Source: Anticarsia gemmatalis (Eukaryota; Arthropoda; Insecta; Lepidoptera; Erebidae). From it: a stretch of 64,000 nt of DNA. Location: the NCBI RefSeq assembly GCF_050436995.1, contig NC_134755.1, positions 5,023,001-5,087,000 of the forward strand, given 5' to 3'. The number at the start of each line of letters is the position of its first letter. Within the stretch, counting starts at the first letter, position 1. Below are positions 49,695 to 63,490 of the stretch, one piece after another. Under the pieces are notes generated by a model. It was not told the DNA's origin. It was given only the letters and a program-made list of their open reading frames with translations, and did not search any database. Position numbers and translations under genes: made by a program.

Positions 49695-52048
49695 ATGGTA
49701 CAGTACTATAATAATCATACGATACAGTTTAAAAAAACCTTTCTATTTTTAAGGAAAAGTTAAAATGTTTACTCAGACTAATTTCGGAGAGGTTGTGACG
49801 AAGTCTATTTAAGGAGTTCTTACTGAACATTGAATTAATTAACTGATATTTTAAGTGCTCATTTCTATATTTAGTAATGTAAATTGAATGTGAGTACCAG
49901 CAACTGCTGTAATAATGTTAAAAATAGAATTGATTACGAATACATTTAAGATGCCGTATTACTTCAATGTAAACAGAGTTTGTTAATTACACCCACATTC
50001 TAGGAAAAATTATTTCAGGTCTACTTTGATGCTCTTCGTGTCCGGAGATCCCCATAAATTTGCTAAGTTCCCATATCAAGGCAAGAAGACGCTAGATAGG
50101 CAAAGTACCAGCTATGATATGATATGTAGGTAAGCATACTCGCTTTGAATATAAGGTACTTATTTATCCGAAAGGGCCTTACTTTTGAATTAAAATCCTG
50201 CAGGAATAATAAACGATATTACGAAAATATCTCTATTCAAACTTTAAAATCTGCAAAGTACGAAACACAGAATACGTGGCTTCCCTCTGTTTTGCGTTTG
50301 AATGGAAAACAAAAAATGTTGACCCGAAAATTAGGGCGTGAGCGAAAAATAAGGATTTATTATGCTGCTTTACTAAGCGTCGTTTATAAGTAAGGGGTAA
50401 GAATTTCATGATTTATTGGGACCAACAGTTCACATTAATCTTTTTCTCATTTATACCGTGCCAGGTGGAGGGTTATTGATGGACTAGTCGTGACGTCATA
50501 GCTTTACGTCCGTTGTTACGGTAAATTGAGACGAAACGTCTTGAGTCTTGGTTTATGGCACGTCGTTCAGAAAGTTTTGCAAAGATGCTACGACCACGCT
50601 TTTATGACCACCAGTAAAATACAGTCGCAATCTAAAATGATAATTGCCCTATATTATTAGGTACCTCATATATTACTAATTATATAATACCACCTTTCCC
50701 TTTGACGCTTAAATACCTACACTGCTCTCCTACTTCTACACATTAGCTCTCCGAATAACGTTCACATTATTCGTAATCGACATAACATATAAATGTTTGC
50801 TATGGAAGACCCTTTCTTCTAGTATCACAATAAAATAATTTGTATTTTGTCTAATGAAGGCATTTAGGCACTATACAATCAACGTTTATCCACTTAAAAT
50901 CTTAAGTCTTAAATCAAAAACTATTTTTATATCTTTAAAATCATCTGTCTCTCTCCTTTTGTTATCACTGAGATTAAAACTAGTACAACGTTAAACAACA
51001 GACAACTTTGTAACAAAGATCTCTTTACAACTGAACATAGTGATCATAGCAAAGGCTCTGACATTCAACAGTACACGTTCTGTTATTGAACCAGCCCGTA
51101 TTTGTTGTGAGATTTAAAAGAACAAACAAAAGAGTATAAATTGAAACATTGTTTTGCTACAAACGGCTAATAAACCGACAAACAAAGGCTTTGGACACGT
51201 GTTGCGAATCGTAGATACGTTTGTTTTGGTTTAGATTTGAAGGAACGTACCAAAAAGATTTGTTGAAAACTTTAACAACAAAACCTATGTTCGTGTGTAA
51301 CGTAAAATATGTGATAATAAATAAGGAGTATTCTTTTACATAATCCTCCTGAATCTTAAATACTTTTCGTAAAAGTAGTGTATTCTACTGGAGTCAGTGA
51401 CATTTACTTATGTATTGTAGATGATTCCTTGCTGACAGAAACTCTATTCAGATGCAAGTCAGATTTTTATGATACGAGTTTATTAAATGAGATAAAAATA
51501 CGTCCACCGCAACTTGCAAAAGACTAAACAGTCGTGAAATTTGCCACTTCAACGACTTTGTCAGGAAAAGTAGGTTCACCACAAACCATACAGTTCGTCC
51601 GATAATATTAAAAAGTCGATAAACATTTTTGGCATATCATTAATAAGACCTTTGCATCCGAAACTAGCAAAAGCACTTGTAAAACTAGCACCGTCGATAC
51701 GCCGGCTGTGTAAATATTGGAAAGACCGAAGAAAACAAAACATGCACTTGGAAAGCGCATAAAACATTGGGTTGAGGTAATATTTTATCTTGTCCGTTTT
51801 TAGTGCGCCGTACTAGTTCTAAACAAACTTCCAGAACGTGTGGTGTGCTTCAAATGCACTGGTGAACAGCTGCCGGGGAAAATTTTAGTTTTATACTAAA
51901 CTTTGTTAAAGTTTATAGTTTTTATTAACGCATAGGTTTAGGTTTTTTTATACGGAAGGCTTTTGAAAGTAAAAGTAACAAAAGTGTACGTTCTACGTAA
52001 ATATTGGTTACATGGGAAAATTTATTTAAATGACTAATCACACACATA

Positions 52049-52196
52049 GGCGGTTCTCTAAAGTCGGTACTATCGAGTGACAAGAATTTGACATTTAATC
52101 AGTTCCTGAGCCCCCTGCTAGAGGCGCTGATCTGATTTTCATACAATTTTGTCGACAGCTAGTCGGTTGTCGATAGTCGATATTGGTAGAATCGCG
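52049..52196 (+). repeat. MITE of the GCGCGATTCTCTAC family, about 148 bp
   Basis: This is the cleanest single unit in the window. It starts GGCGGTTCTCTAAAGTCGG, has the interior GAGGCGCTGATCTGATTTTC, and ends GTCGATAGTCGATATTGGTA then GAATCGCG. The two ends are inverted copies. It is non-coding. Confidence 0.6.
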
Positions 52197-55131
52197 TAAT
52201 CAACGAACAACTTGTTCTGAAAAAGGAAGCTAAAAAAGCGGAACAAAAAATCTTGCTCATAATAAAGTCTTGATTTCCTACATATATTATTCCGTTTATT
52301 ACCAAAACTGAATGTGATGCAGGGGTGTTATGCAAATCGCTTTTGTAAAACACAGCTGTAAAATTATTTTATGTTTAAATTCTATTACCAAAGCTGAAAA
52401 CTCACGAGAGACCGACAAATTAATGTGAAGTGCTTTTTGCTGTGATACTTGTGTTTTTTGACTAGAATGTGTATTGTTGTGTACTATTTAGTATAGGAAG
52501 CCAAACTTTAAAAAGTTATACTGGAGACAAGTGCTGTCATGCATCAAGAGATTGTTTTCAAGACTAGGATCTTACTAAGGATCTTACGAGGTTACGTCAC
52601 AGAAGTTAGTTGGATTTGTAATAAACCTTATAAGACGTATACATTATGTTTCTCTCAACTCGACACTAGAGCTAAGGCGAAGGAAATCGCTTTTGGGCGA
52701 TTTGAATTCTACTACTTTGAGTTATGAAGAAATAATTATTTCGATTGTGATTGTATTTTGTGTCCTTAAAGGTTAAATATTTGCGACGCAATGTGTAATT
52801 CCTAGTTTTATAGTATAAAACAAATTGTATATCAGCTAAATGAGAATAAAAAGTCAAAGTAATTCAAATTAATTTCTCCAAAGCGATCAGTTTCAGTGCT
52901 TTAACTACGACAAACAATTATTCTTAAACGCAAAGAGATGTGGGAAGAGAATTATCCTAGATAAATTCAATCAGCACGGAACGAGATTGGAATCGGTTTC
53001 AAATGTTAATTGTGATTCTAAAAATACATTCTCTGTCCTCCACCTACGTGAACAGAAAATACAGTTTAAAAATAGTTCAAGACTATTAAGCTCTTGAAAA
53101 ATCTTTTTCATCGTGTATGGTTTTTTTAAATTAAGTATCACCTAATAAGTTTTCTGGAGATATTGGTAATTTACTTTACTATTTATTGATGTGTAGGATT
53201 ACATAAACCGATATAACGCGCCATATTTTGGACCAGGATTGTATCGCGGAAACCATGTTTATTTTTATTGTTTGCAAATAATGTGGACTGACGGATTACA
53301 AGGTCATTCCATCCAGCCATTCTAATAAAAAAACTGGTATATTCTCAGTTCTCCCCTCTACGCCGGGGTGACAACTGGGAATATTCTTCCTACATTTATT
53401 CCCAAATTATTACAAAACACCCACAACTAACTGTTTTCTTGCAACTAATTTTCACCAATGAAATAAACCCCTTGAAATACGAATCTTGTCGAAATTCCCA
53501 CTCGGAAATACGAAAAAGACAATAGCTAACTGATCCCAACAACGTCCATATGATGAGAGACCGCTGTGACTTAAATGGATTTCAATTTCGGGAATCGACG
53601 AACAAAATACGAAGTTTTGGGTAACAGTTGGAACAAGAGTCGTACTAATACGAGAACTCCGAACACATTTTCATCACATCGCGCATCGTATAGGAAATGC
53701 GTTCGTGATAATTAGTTTGCTTTGTGTTTTGTATTTTTATTTTGTTTATTTGTGACAAAGATACCATTTAGGATATTGCTCGATTGACTGTTAGCGGACC
53801 TAAATACTTACAAACTGAAAACCTATTGCTAAAATATAAAATTAGAAGTGGAGCTGTATTTTAAAAACAAGCAGCGTACGAGTATATTGCAACTATCTCC
53901 ATGTCATATTGCATCAAACTTGGTTCAGTGATTTCATCCTAAAGAAAATAGCACACACACAGAGCCAGCCGCTAAATCGTGCGTCAGTCATAACAACACT
54001 AAATAAATACGAACACCCATAGTCGTATCACGTGTAAACGGTAGATCAATTGACTGCGTAGATAAAAAACAATAACGTTTTCTATATAAACCGACTAAAT
54101 TCAGGGAATCATAAAACAATGCTGCTTTATTTAATTCACCGAAAGTCGTAAGGGTTTTACGAGTAAGAGTAATAATTAAATTCGTAATTACTCAAAAGCC
54201 TGGAACAGACATTGTTTACATAAAAATTGTATGTCTAATCAAAGTTCTTTGTGTTTGGATTTTCTTACACGTGTGAGAATAATAATATAATATTCTTTGA
54301 AACTCATAGAATTTATAATAACACTTTACACCATTATTTAGGAATCCGACATAGATCAACGCAAGATGGGAAATTTGATGATCTTTAGTTGATTATAAAT
54401 CATACGGATTTACCACACTTCGGCCTTTTAAAGTAACATCAATATAGATAATTTCTATCAATAAAAATATCAACGATTTTCTTGTCTCAAATATCTATTA
54501 TTTTAAAAAGGTTTTTAAAGATGCCGATTATTTATTTAGCTTATGCGGGAAACATGTCTTTAACGCGATAAAAAAATAAAAGATTATTCATTTGTTTACT
54601 ACCCTTTCACTCAGGTATCACCGACCAGTGAATTTAGTGAAGCAACTGAATTCATAATATATTATTCGCCTCACTAGAACTGAGACTACAGCATTTCAAC
54701 AGTATATCCGTAGAGGCAATTCTATTCAGTGAGCAAAGGTAGTTAAACGTATCTCGGTTCATACTTGAATAGAACGTCACCCATATACAATCAAATTACG
54801 ATCGACGGTCCTACACTGCGGTACAACAGAATTCTGAGAATATCAAGCCAAGTTCTGAGTTGGTTATTGCGAATGCCGGTCACTATAACCTGAATATTTT
54901 CGCTGTATCAACTAATTATAATCAGTTTGTAGCCAATTCTTCCCACATACATCATTTTAAAACTTAAACCAAACAATATGGCAGGACTACTAGGTACGTA
55001 ATCACCAAATTATCTAGCTCAATATTTAAAAAAATATGTAGAAAGCGAAAGTTTGTCAATTTACAAAATTAGGTACCAAACAAATGTTGCTACTCGGGAA
55101 AAAAATTGAGCCACATTTGCAAAGCAAACCA

Positions 55132-55156
55132 AACCAAAGCAAACCTTGCTTTGGTT
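55132..55156. repeat. Perfect 11-bp hairpin, 3-base loop
   Basis: AACCAAAGCAA, ACC, TTGCTTTGGTT. It sits in a run of AAACC/AAAGC short repeats and may have arisen from them. Confidence 0.55.
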
Positions 55157-57564
55157 CTGATCAAGTTTGATGTTTTGAACTAACGAGATACAAGAATAGC
55201 ACTAAGTACTTAACTTGTCAAATAAAAGCACTATCTCAAGATAATACAGACGCGATGTTATGCAAAATACATTTCAATAGAATAGACTACAATGAGTGCC
55301 AAAGACTTAAAAGTACGCTACAAAGCAACATTTTGTTGGCACGTCGTAGAGTTATTTCTTCTATCCACAATTTCAATAGATCCGATATCGGAATTCTGCA
55401 ACACTTCGTGCATTACAATACCGGAATGTACTTTTGTATTTTATGTACGTAAAAAGTTTTAAAGCATTTTAAATGTACTTGGAGAATTATGTTTGGTTCG
55501 TTGAGTGTGATCGTTGACTTCTAAATAAATCAACAAAGGACCTGCGTCTTTTTTCTCGATCAAATTTGGATTTCCTGGTTTATAGTACATACGTTTTGTT
55601 ATATTGATAAGCATTTCGTAAGAAAAATTACGTTTTAAGAATTTTTCGAGGTGCTTCGATTTTTTAGACGCAAAGTGTTCTACCAAATATTCATATTTCT
55701 ATCTCGTAGAAAGAAGTTAAGATTATTACCTAGACATTTTCTAAACCTATACCCACATCGTTTTCCAAGTTTTTGCAAAGAAATTACTTACCCTCAGGCT
55801 AATATGTTTAGATTAAGTTTAGATCTAACATGTGGGTAGAACAACAGCTAAGAATGTTCACAAACCCTTTACAAGTTAAATTACAATGTTTTAAGAATCC
55901 ACGGTTTACTGATTTTTATAATATTACAAAGACAATCTTTGCTTTGTTTGTGGTGGAAAGTCATTTTTGCAACTATAAAATTGGTTTAAAATACCTTGCT
56001 ATTCTTTTTCATTCTGAGATGTACGTATTTTGTAGAGTAAATAAGTGCAATCAACTACAAAATTCTTTATAGCAACACTCATATTTATAAGGCTTTACAT
56101 TACAACAACATGTATATTTCATGAGTGCGTGTTGTGTGTTTAGTTTCAATTCTGATTGATATGTGCATTTCACAGATACTCATCATATTATCACTAGGAA
56201 ATAACATATTAAAGCACCCTTACATCTTCTTTGAACTTACTCTTATTCCTCTTTTAAACACCTTCAAGCTATTTCTGCATTTTCCTATCTTAGACTGGCA
56301 AAGAATGCCCCTGGTATCATGTCCGCTTTTATACAGCTCTGTATATTAAGTTAATAATAAATAAATAAAGTGGACTTCATTAGACTCATTTAATAAAGCA
56401 TATTTGAGTCTTCGACATAATTTTGGCTTACGCACAAGAACTGTTTAAATTAATAATAGGTTCTTAAAACAAAAACTTTAGCCATTTAGCCTCAGTTATC
56501 AGGATGAGGTGGTCCCGCGGGATATGGCTCACTTCCTTATCTTAACTAAGTGTTTAATATTCCGTTTTATAGCTATTCAAGTATAAGAGAAGTTTAACTT
56601 TTCTCCGCGGTTATAAATAACGTATCCGCAAACTCATGAAATGTTTGAAAAGATTTTGTGTTCCTATAAAACAAATTTGAATAAATCGTTGAAGAGGTAA
56701 AGTATGTCAACCATTAAAGCATCGTATCAAATCATAAGTTTTAAGCAACTTCTATGTTTTCAATAAAAATTAACACACAAAAAACAGTAATAAAATCTTA
56801 ACTATCAATTATTCAGGATTTTTTTTTACTCTGCAACAGTTTAATATGAAAAACGTATATAGAAGTGGTTGTAATACGCAATATCAACAAATGTACTTGT
56901 ACTAGTTGTATGTAAAGTGTATGAAATTTAGTTCAATGGCTTAAGTTACTGACTGTGCAAATACAATACAACCTCATCTCCCTAATGATACGTTCCAAGA
57001 CTTAGAAGCCTAGTAATTTGATAACCCAATATACAAGAGACGTCAATAATGAAATTTCCACCAAACTGAAGACTGAACAATTTGAAAGCTAGACAATGGA
57101 TCATAATACTGAAGAGGGAGTCGCTAGAATTATTTTAATTAAAGGCAAATGCAAACTAAGCCCGATTAAAAACGCAAAGAGTATTAGCACTGCCAGTGTC
57201 TTCCCATTAATCCTAGGGACTTATGTCAGGACAAAGTTAAATAGAGGATTTAAAATAAAGAGAAGCCTTATAAAACTTTTGAGACAGAACGCGCTAATAT
57301 CCTGAGGGCACTCAGCACTGATAAGTATTTCAAGTAATTAATAAATGCTACCTTAGTATTTGAATTATTTTATCAAGTATAAGGTTCTAAGTAAATCAAA
57401 CTTAGTCTTTTAGAGTAGAATAAGTAGGTAGGTATAATATTAGTTCTACGAAACACTTTTACCAAATTTTGCGAGAAATATCAAGTTATTATACTTGTAT
57501 ACGAGATAAATTATAAATTCTTTATAAATACAAAATTTAATGTGCTGTTATTTTTATATTATTT

Positions 57565-57765
57565 GAAAAAACAACTCTCGCACTCAGAATCACTCTTGTG
57601 TCGCAGAGACTTATACAAATATACAAACAACGAACACAAAGTGCAACCAGACCTGAAACAACTATTAGTGGATCGCACAAATAATTGTTCCGTGCGGAAA
57701 TCGAAGCCGTGTGAAGTGTGAAGAAGTGTGGCGACCTTTATCACTCCGCCAAGAAGCCAGTCATA
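57565..57765 (-). repeat. SINE-derived repeat with reversed tRNA head
   Basis: The order ACTTATACAAATATACAAAC, GAACACAAAGTGCAACCAGA, CACAAATAATTGTTCCGTGC, GGAAATCGAAGCCGTGTG matches a dispersed family whose tRNA part reads on the opposite strand. Related copies are at 39043 and 59552. Confidence 0.55.
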
Positions 57766-57982
57766 GACTGAGTATCCTTCTCTTGACGAGAGTAAACCAT
57801 CTGTTGTGACATTGCTTTATCCCACTAATCCATTAATACGTGCGGTTGCTGTACTTACATAAACTATAATGTTATTGTCATGACGTGTACCTAATGTAAC
57901 GCACTCCTACGAGAATTTGGTAAAGCAAACAAATATTTAATCAATGTAGACCAAACTGCGTAAACAATTGAATGTAAAGTAG

Positions 57983-58005
57983 ATATATGATAAAATATCA
58001 TATAT
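57983..58005. repeat. Short 10-bp hairpin, 3-base loop
   Basis: ATATATGATA, AAA, TATCATATAT. It is low-complexity and could be chance. Confidence 0.4.
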
Positions 58006-59551
58006 TAATTTGCGGTATTACGTTAAATAACTATATTATTCGTTGTTGTATTTATTTTTCAAATATTTTTGTGAAAATTTTATAAGGCACCTTTTCAGTA
58101 ACGGAACCCGTATCGTGTTGAAAGACGAGTAAAATATTATATCAGGTATATAATTTAAAATAATGAAAACAGTCGCGAAGGAAATTATTATGTGAGCGAG
58201 GAGCTTTAAGAATATACTGTAGTACAATGTAAGTATTACACTAATAATAATATGAAAGTACATTGACCATATTGGACGTCTTTAAAGTCATTCAATTCAA
58301 ACGTTTTTGAATAACATATTCAGTAACAAAACATGCCGTTACAGAATCTAGGTTATCGATACCACCCGTTAATCACCTTCAAAATCTGGTTAAGCATCCT
58401 GATAGTAAATATTCAATTCAGTGGTAGTTGAACGGTATTAATTAATCATAACAATATTAGCATACGTCCCGCGGGAGATGAATGTATCTGCTCGATGAAT
58501 AATGGTCAGAATACACTGGGGACAAACACGTCAATCTTCGACTTAATTGAGATGAAACGTGACATCTCGCCGCGTGACGTAATATTCAAATTCTGTAATA
58601 TAGACGGAATTTCTGCATTTTGATTTGGCAGTGATCGGAATTAATGTGGATCGCATTGTGGTTGTTTTGGAACTGGATGATTTTCTACCGCTATCGACTA
58701 TCGAGTAACTCAAGATTGCTTTTATGGACAACAGAACAAGAAGTGTCCACACCAAAGTATAAGCTGCTCGCGAGATTTTATGCAATAAATATGAATCACG
58801 GTCAACAACTAATTACGAATCACAGAACTAAACAATTGTTCATACCACCCACCAAACGGAATAGCAATGTTCATTGCACTAGTATACAGTCTCATTTTAC
58901 CAATGCTATAAAAATATTATTATGTGCTTACGTCCTATACCTACGTTAGTCATTCATCTTAAGATTCATTAAACTTCTAGATTCTCAGCAGCTTATCACA
59001 AAACGCAGGACAGTCGTCTTAAAATCTCTCGCTAAGTTAAATTAAGTTTTGCACAAACTTACGTGAAATATGAGTTTTGACATTGTCACGCGAGTTGCAC
59101 GTCATGGAAACTAGTTAATTAACGCTACTTTGAAATGATATTCCAGTTGCCAGTTATTCAAATTACCTTGAAGGGGACTGTAAACTTTTCTTCGCTGTAA
59201 CGTTATATTGAAAGCTTTTAATTTACAAATATAAAACGAAGACTATTTAGGAAAAGTAAATAATTTGAATATAGGAATCGTAGAAAATAATATAGTATTA
59301 AAGTTACCAGAAGCGCGATTATCAACGCTCGGCCTTATAGGCCATGGAATTATGGATATTTAAATTTTACTTGAAAAACTCGATCCTAAAGTATGATATA
59401 TATTGATAAATTTTGCATAAGATGTTCGAGGTTCGTTGGTATGAAATCGCCTATCAGTTTTTGTCATTATCATTTATTAGCCTAGCAATATGTGATGATT
59501 ATTTCAAATTAATAATCTTTGTTTCATAGATAATACCCGCACTAAGAATTA

Positions 59552-59675
59552 ATCTTGTTTTGCGGTACTTGGCAAACATACAAACAAAGAGCACAAAGAA
59601 CCGGAAACGACGGTATGAAGCTCAAAGCCTCACACAAATATTTGTTCCGTGTGGGAATCGAAATGTGTTCGAAAA
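59552..59675 (-). repeat. SINE-derived repeat, third related copy
   Basis: GGCAAACATACAAACAAAGA, GCACAAAGAACCGG, ACACAAATATTTGTTCCGTG and TGGGAATCGAAATG follow the same order as 57565-57765. The tRNA head is mostly lost. Confidence 0.5.
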
Positions 59676-60219
59676 CTTTCCTAAACTCGTTTCAGATTTG
59701 CTTCAAATTAGGAATAATGTGTAGAGATTTCCTATTACTACAGACTAAAAACTGTCAAAATATGTTGTTTTTATTCGCTGATCAGTGCCCCTAAAGTGTT
59801 TTAGAGGTACTGTTTTTAAGCAATTTAATATGATTGTCAAACGCTTGCTAATCCATTGTGCTAACAGTCAGAATTTAAAAACAATTAATATACACGTACC
59901 TATTGTAAAAGTGTTTGTATAAAAATAACAATTGTAATTTTTGCTGATTTAATCTGTTTTTAACCAAAACTTCATACAAACTGGGTTACACCAGTTTAAT
60001 TTATTTGTTAAGCATGCTCGTGTTAAAATTGCATCAAAACCTTTGTTCTACACCCGGTCACTATACGTTAAAGTTTTAAACGGGTTTCACTGAATAACAT
60101 TAGGGCGTATAGCTGTAGAAAATATACTGCCTACAGACTGCATATTGTTCTACAAAATAATTGTATATGGCTGAGGCAGACTAACACCAAAATACAATGT
60201 ATTGGAACATACTAATATT

Positions 60220-60257
60220 GTAACTGGCGAAAGTCTTTCTAAGTATATGCCAGTTAC
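60220..60257. repeat. 9-bp inverted repeat, 20-base loop
   Basis: GTAACTGGC and GCCAGTTAC are 20 bases apart. No associated feature is seen. Confidence 0.45.
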
Positions 60258-60788
60258 GATGAGCGCAAACCGTCGAAGCAATTGTGTATCACTCAAATAT
60301 AAAATCAGTTTAATAATAATCTGAATGTCACATATTGTGAAAAACCTGACTAATTAAATTGTATATCAGCGTTCAAATCGGCATCAATAGACAAACTCGA
60401 AATAATATTTGGAATTTCATGTTTATTTAATTTACAACACAACTACATTATAAAGTTGAATAAATAAACTATAATTAATATTGTTTGCTTACCTAATTAT
60501 TATTACAAATAATTTATTCGGTGACCAATTTAATTAGCGACATAAAATAATACATTATCATGTAGATTAAAACAATAGGATTAACAAATAGTTTGCGGTT
60601 TGGATTACTGCCTTTTAGAATAGTTGATTGATGAAAACATAAATTAATGGAAACCTCAATGCTTTTAAAACTAAACGTATGACATGTTACATAATAATTA
60701 ATAATTACATAACAATTTAGGTACATAATAATTCTAAATTAGGTAAGCGATGTGCGGTACTCTTAAGACTTTTAAAATATATTTTGCT

Positions 60789-60896
60789 GCAAGATAAGTT
60801 CCTATGGCACCCACTCGGAGCGCTGAACGAATTTTAATACAAAATGTATCAATGGATTGCCGGTTTTCGATACACAGCACTACTAAAGAATCGCGC
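60789..60896 (+). repeat. 3' part of a GCGCGATTCTCTAC-family MITE
   Basis: GTTCCTATGGCACCCACTCG, GAGCGCTGAACGAATTTTAA, CGGTTTTCGATACACAG and a final AAAGAATCGCGC match the right half of the units at 30629 and 52049. Confidence 0.5.
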
Positions 60897-63468
60897 TTTA
60901 GGTTTGTCTTATTTTGTTGGCGGTGGTACTCGAATATTTCACAAATCTGCGATTCTTAATGTTTAACTCATATTATATTTTCAAGCATTATACCATCGTA
61001 ATTGTGTTACAAAGGCTGTCTTTGGGAGTCACTGTTTGATAAATTCATGTCCTTACACTTATTTCCTAAAGACCAGCATTCGAAAACCCAGTAACTTTAA
61101 AACGCGTGTAATCCGATTTCAAAGAATATTTACTCAACCCCGAACAAACGAGACCAATTAGACCTTCCATTATCGCTTGAATTAATAGCCTAACATTTCC
61201 TAAAGCTTTAAACCCAAAAACTAGTACAGCCTGAATAAACACGAACATTAAAAGTTCGTAGAAAATTGTTCTGGTATTTTCCAACTGAACTCATAAGGTT
61301 TGTTCTATAAATAATCTCATTTGTTTCAGTCGGTGGTGGATCGAGGTTATTTAATCACTATTAGGAGTGTTGACGGCTGTTCAGACACTTACGGATTCAG
61401 CATGTGGGCAGGAAAGTCAGCGTAACGAAGATTTAAAGGCGCGGTGTGCCTGCCATTACTTTCTGCGAGGTTAATAATATGAAAGGTAATGGAAAGAAAT
61501 ATGGGGTTGTATTTTGTGGGTTGCTTTGTGATGCTGTGCTTGTTTTCAAACAGAATTGATGTATTTTCTAAAAAATATGGCAATATTTCCTTTACAGTTC
61601 TGGTGTTAGAAGTCCGATAATATTATTTCTTATACTGAATAATCATATTTTTTTAGAAGCCTTCATTATAAAAAAAACTCCCTTCTATGTACGAAAATCT
61701 ATTTATAAAGATCATTTTGCAAGTAACACCTTTCATAACCAAACAACGTTCCTTCAAACATTGTCAATTTACGAGCCATAAAGTCACCGTATATATCACT
61801 CACTTACATTGATACACTGCATATCCTCATATTAAATCTTGTGTAATAATAGGCATAGTTCAGCAAAACGCTACTACGGAGCTCAGCTTTATAGCTTGCG
61901 AAACACGCGCCTAAGTTAATCGAACTTAGTTATAGAGTAAAGTTCGAACTCGACAGTTGGTACCATTGTTATATTCACTCCTTAGTATCATCGATTTTAA
62001 ATTAACTTGGTTGTCATTTAGATTGTTGTTTAATGTTGGTAACAGGATGTTTGTTATACAATACCAGGCTGTTTAAAATTTGAATATACGTTTAATTTGG
62101 TATTGAAGATCTCTTAAAAATAATAATTCTTAAGAATAAAAAAAACAGAAGATTTTGTTATACTAATTCGTTATAAAGTCCAGTTATTTACTTTGAAACC
62201 TACACTGTCAAGTAACCGAAAAAAAAAGTTTTAGTCCATTGAATTTTTGTACATATTTCACCACTCAACAGCGAACCTTTCACTGCTCATTTTGAACCAA
62301 TAAATCTTAATGTACAAATTTGTCTCTATAGCTTATACTACAGACACATCATGTAATATTTCAAACGCACTTTTTCAAAAGCAGACACTAGAAAATTTGA
62401 TTTGTCTTGAATTCAAAGCGCGTTATTTCGACAGAGCAATAATAAATCTTTATATATAAAGGAATGATGCCGCTTATTCTTCTACAAGCTCACAAGTTTT
62501 AAATATCGCAAGCAATAACAGCTCTGAATCAGCATTTTCATTACATTTTTCTTTGATTTTTTTTCATTACAATAAGTATTAAAACACAATTTTGAGAAAC
62601 AAGTGGATAATTTGGGCGCAGACGTAATTAACTTTTCGAGTGGCCGTCTGAAAAAAGACCATTCGGCTTACATTTCTAAGAAAAACTATTTCTAAAAGAG
62701 CAGTAATATTTTTCAGGTGGTTTTATTACTTAGGGATTTTCTTGAAAGGAAACGTTGGTGACTACATGGATGATAAACGGCCATTCGTTTAGAAGTATAT
62801 CTTAGTAATATCTGTGGGAAAGTTTGGAGGTCACCGCGCTAATCTGTTCATACGTTATCATCATTTGGCCATTTGCTGAGCGCCATATTGTGTCCCTTTT
62901 ATTGCTGAACTTGGCTGCTTTACTGCTTTCATGATTTGTAAGTTTACCATACAACTAAGTAAATTGGATGTGTGTCTGTTTAGTTTGAAGCTTAATATTA
63001 TTACTTGATAGTACTTTTGTCTGGCTTCTAGCGTATAATGATCTTATGTAGAATCGAGATACTTGTACCAAATATATATCTGTAATAATATTATCAATTT
63101 CGTGGCTAAATTTATTACTTATTTATTCATGTACTGTGCAGTTTACAGACTATATTATAAGTGTGCTTTGAAATCATTATCAATTAAAACGATATTTAGT
63201 CAATGAGGACCTATTCCCAAACGTCTCTTTTGTTCGGAAACAGAGCTTCACCTGGTAGCAAAACGGTCATGATTTAAAATAACGACCTTATAATTTATTA
63301 TATTCCACGATTAACAAGAACGAAATCAGTCTATCTATATGCCTTCAGTGCCTTTCTCACTCATTAAGTAGTCGGCTGCGGGCTATTAATCCGCAACACT
63401 TTCTCAGCAACTCAAACACTTAAAACTATTCGTACCCATTGACCTGAATCAAAGCGATTGCCACTTAC

Positions 63469-63490
63469 CATATTGAAGCAGACGGACCAT
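63469..63490 (-). CDS. CUB-domain protein (SOL-1-like), exon 1 coding part with start codon
   Basis: On the - strand ATG at 63490 opens MVRLLQY and one further G before a perfect donor, GTAAGT, at 63468. The 22 coding bases leave in phase 1, exactly what the exon at 46259 needs. Joined, they give a signal peptide with a basic n-region (Arg3) and a hydrophobic core, which neither exon has alone. Upstream in this frame there is no other ATG before a stop (TAG near 63550), so this is the first available start. The -3 base is T, a weak context, while +4 is G. The exon was found by frame and splice logic and not by homology, so the pairing is inferred. The 5' UTR lies at 63491 and beyond. Confidence 0.6.

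Larger units (their letters stand above)
46260..63468 (-). other. 17.2-kb intron 1 of the CUB-domain gene
   Basis: This phase-1 intron runs from donor GTAAGT at 63468-63463 to the acceptor ending at 46260. Near the acceptor is a Helitron cluster (46382-47220). Elsewhere there are MITE and SINE relics near 49.6, 52.1, 57.6, 59.6 and 60.8 kb. In 47.3-49.5, 50.2-52.0, 52.2-57.5 and 60.9-63.4 kb I see no supported gene. One exon-like stretch (50019-50129, + strand) is discussed under findings. Confidence 0.65.

Noticed and set aside
61066..61284. - strand hydrophobic frame of 72 codons
   Set aside because: Hydrophobicity follows from AT-rich codons. There is no start context, signal-peptide layout or neighbouring support.
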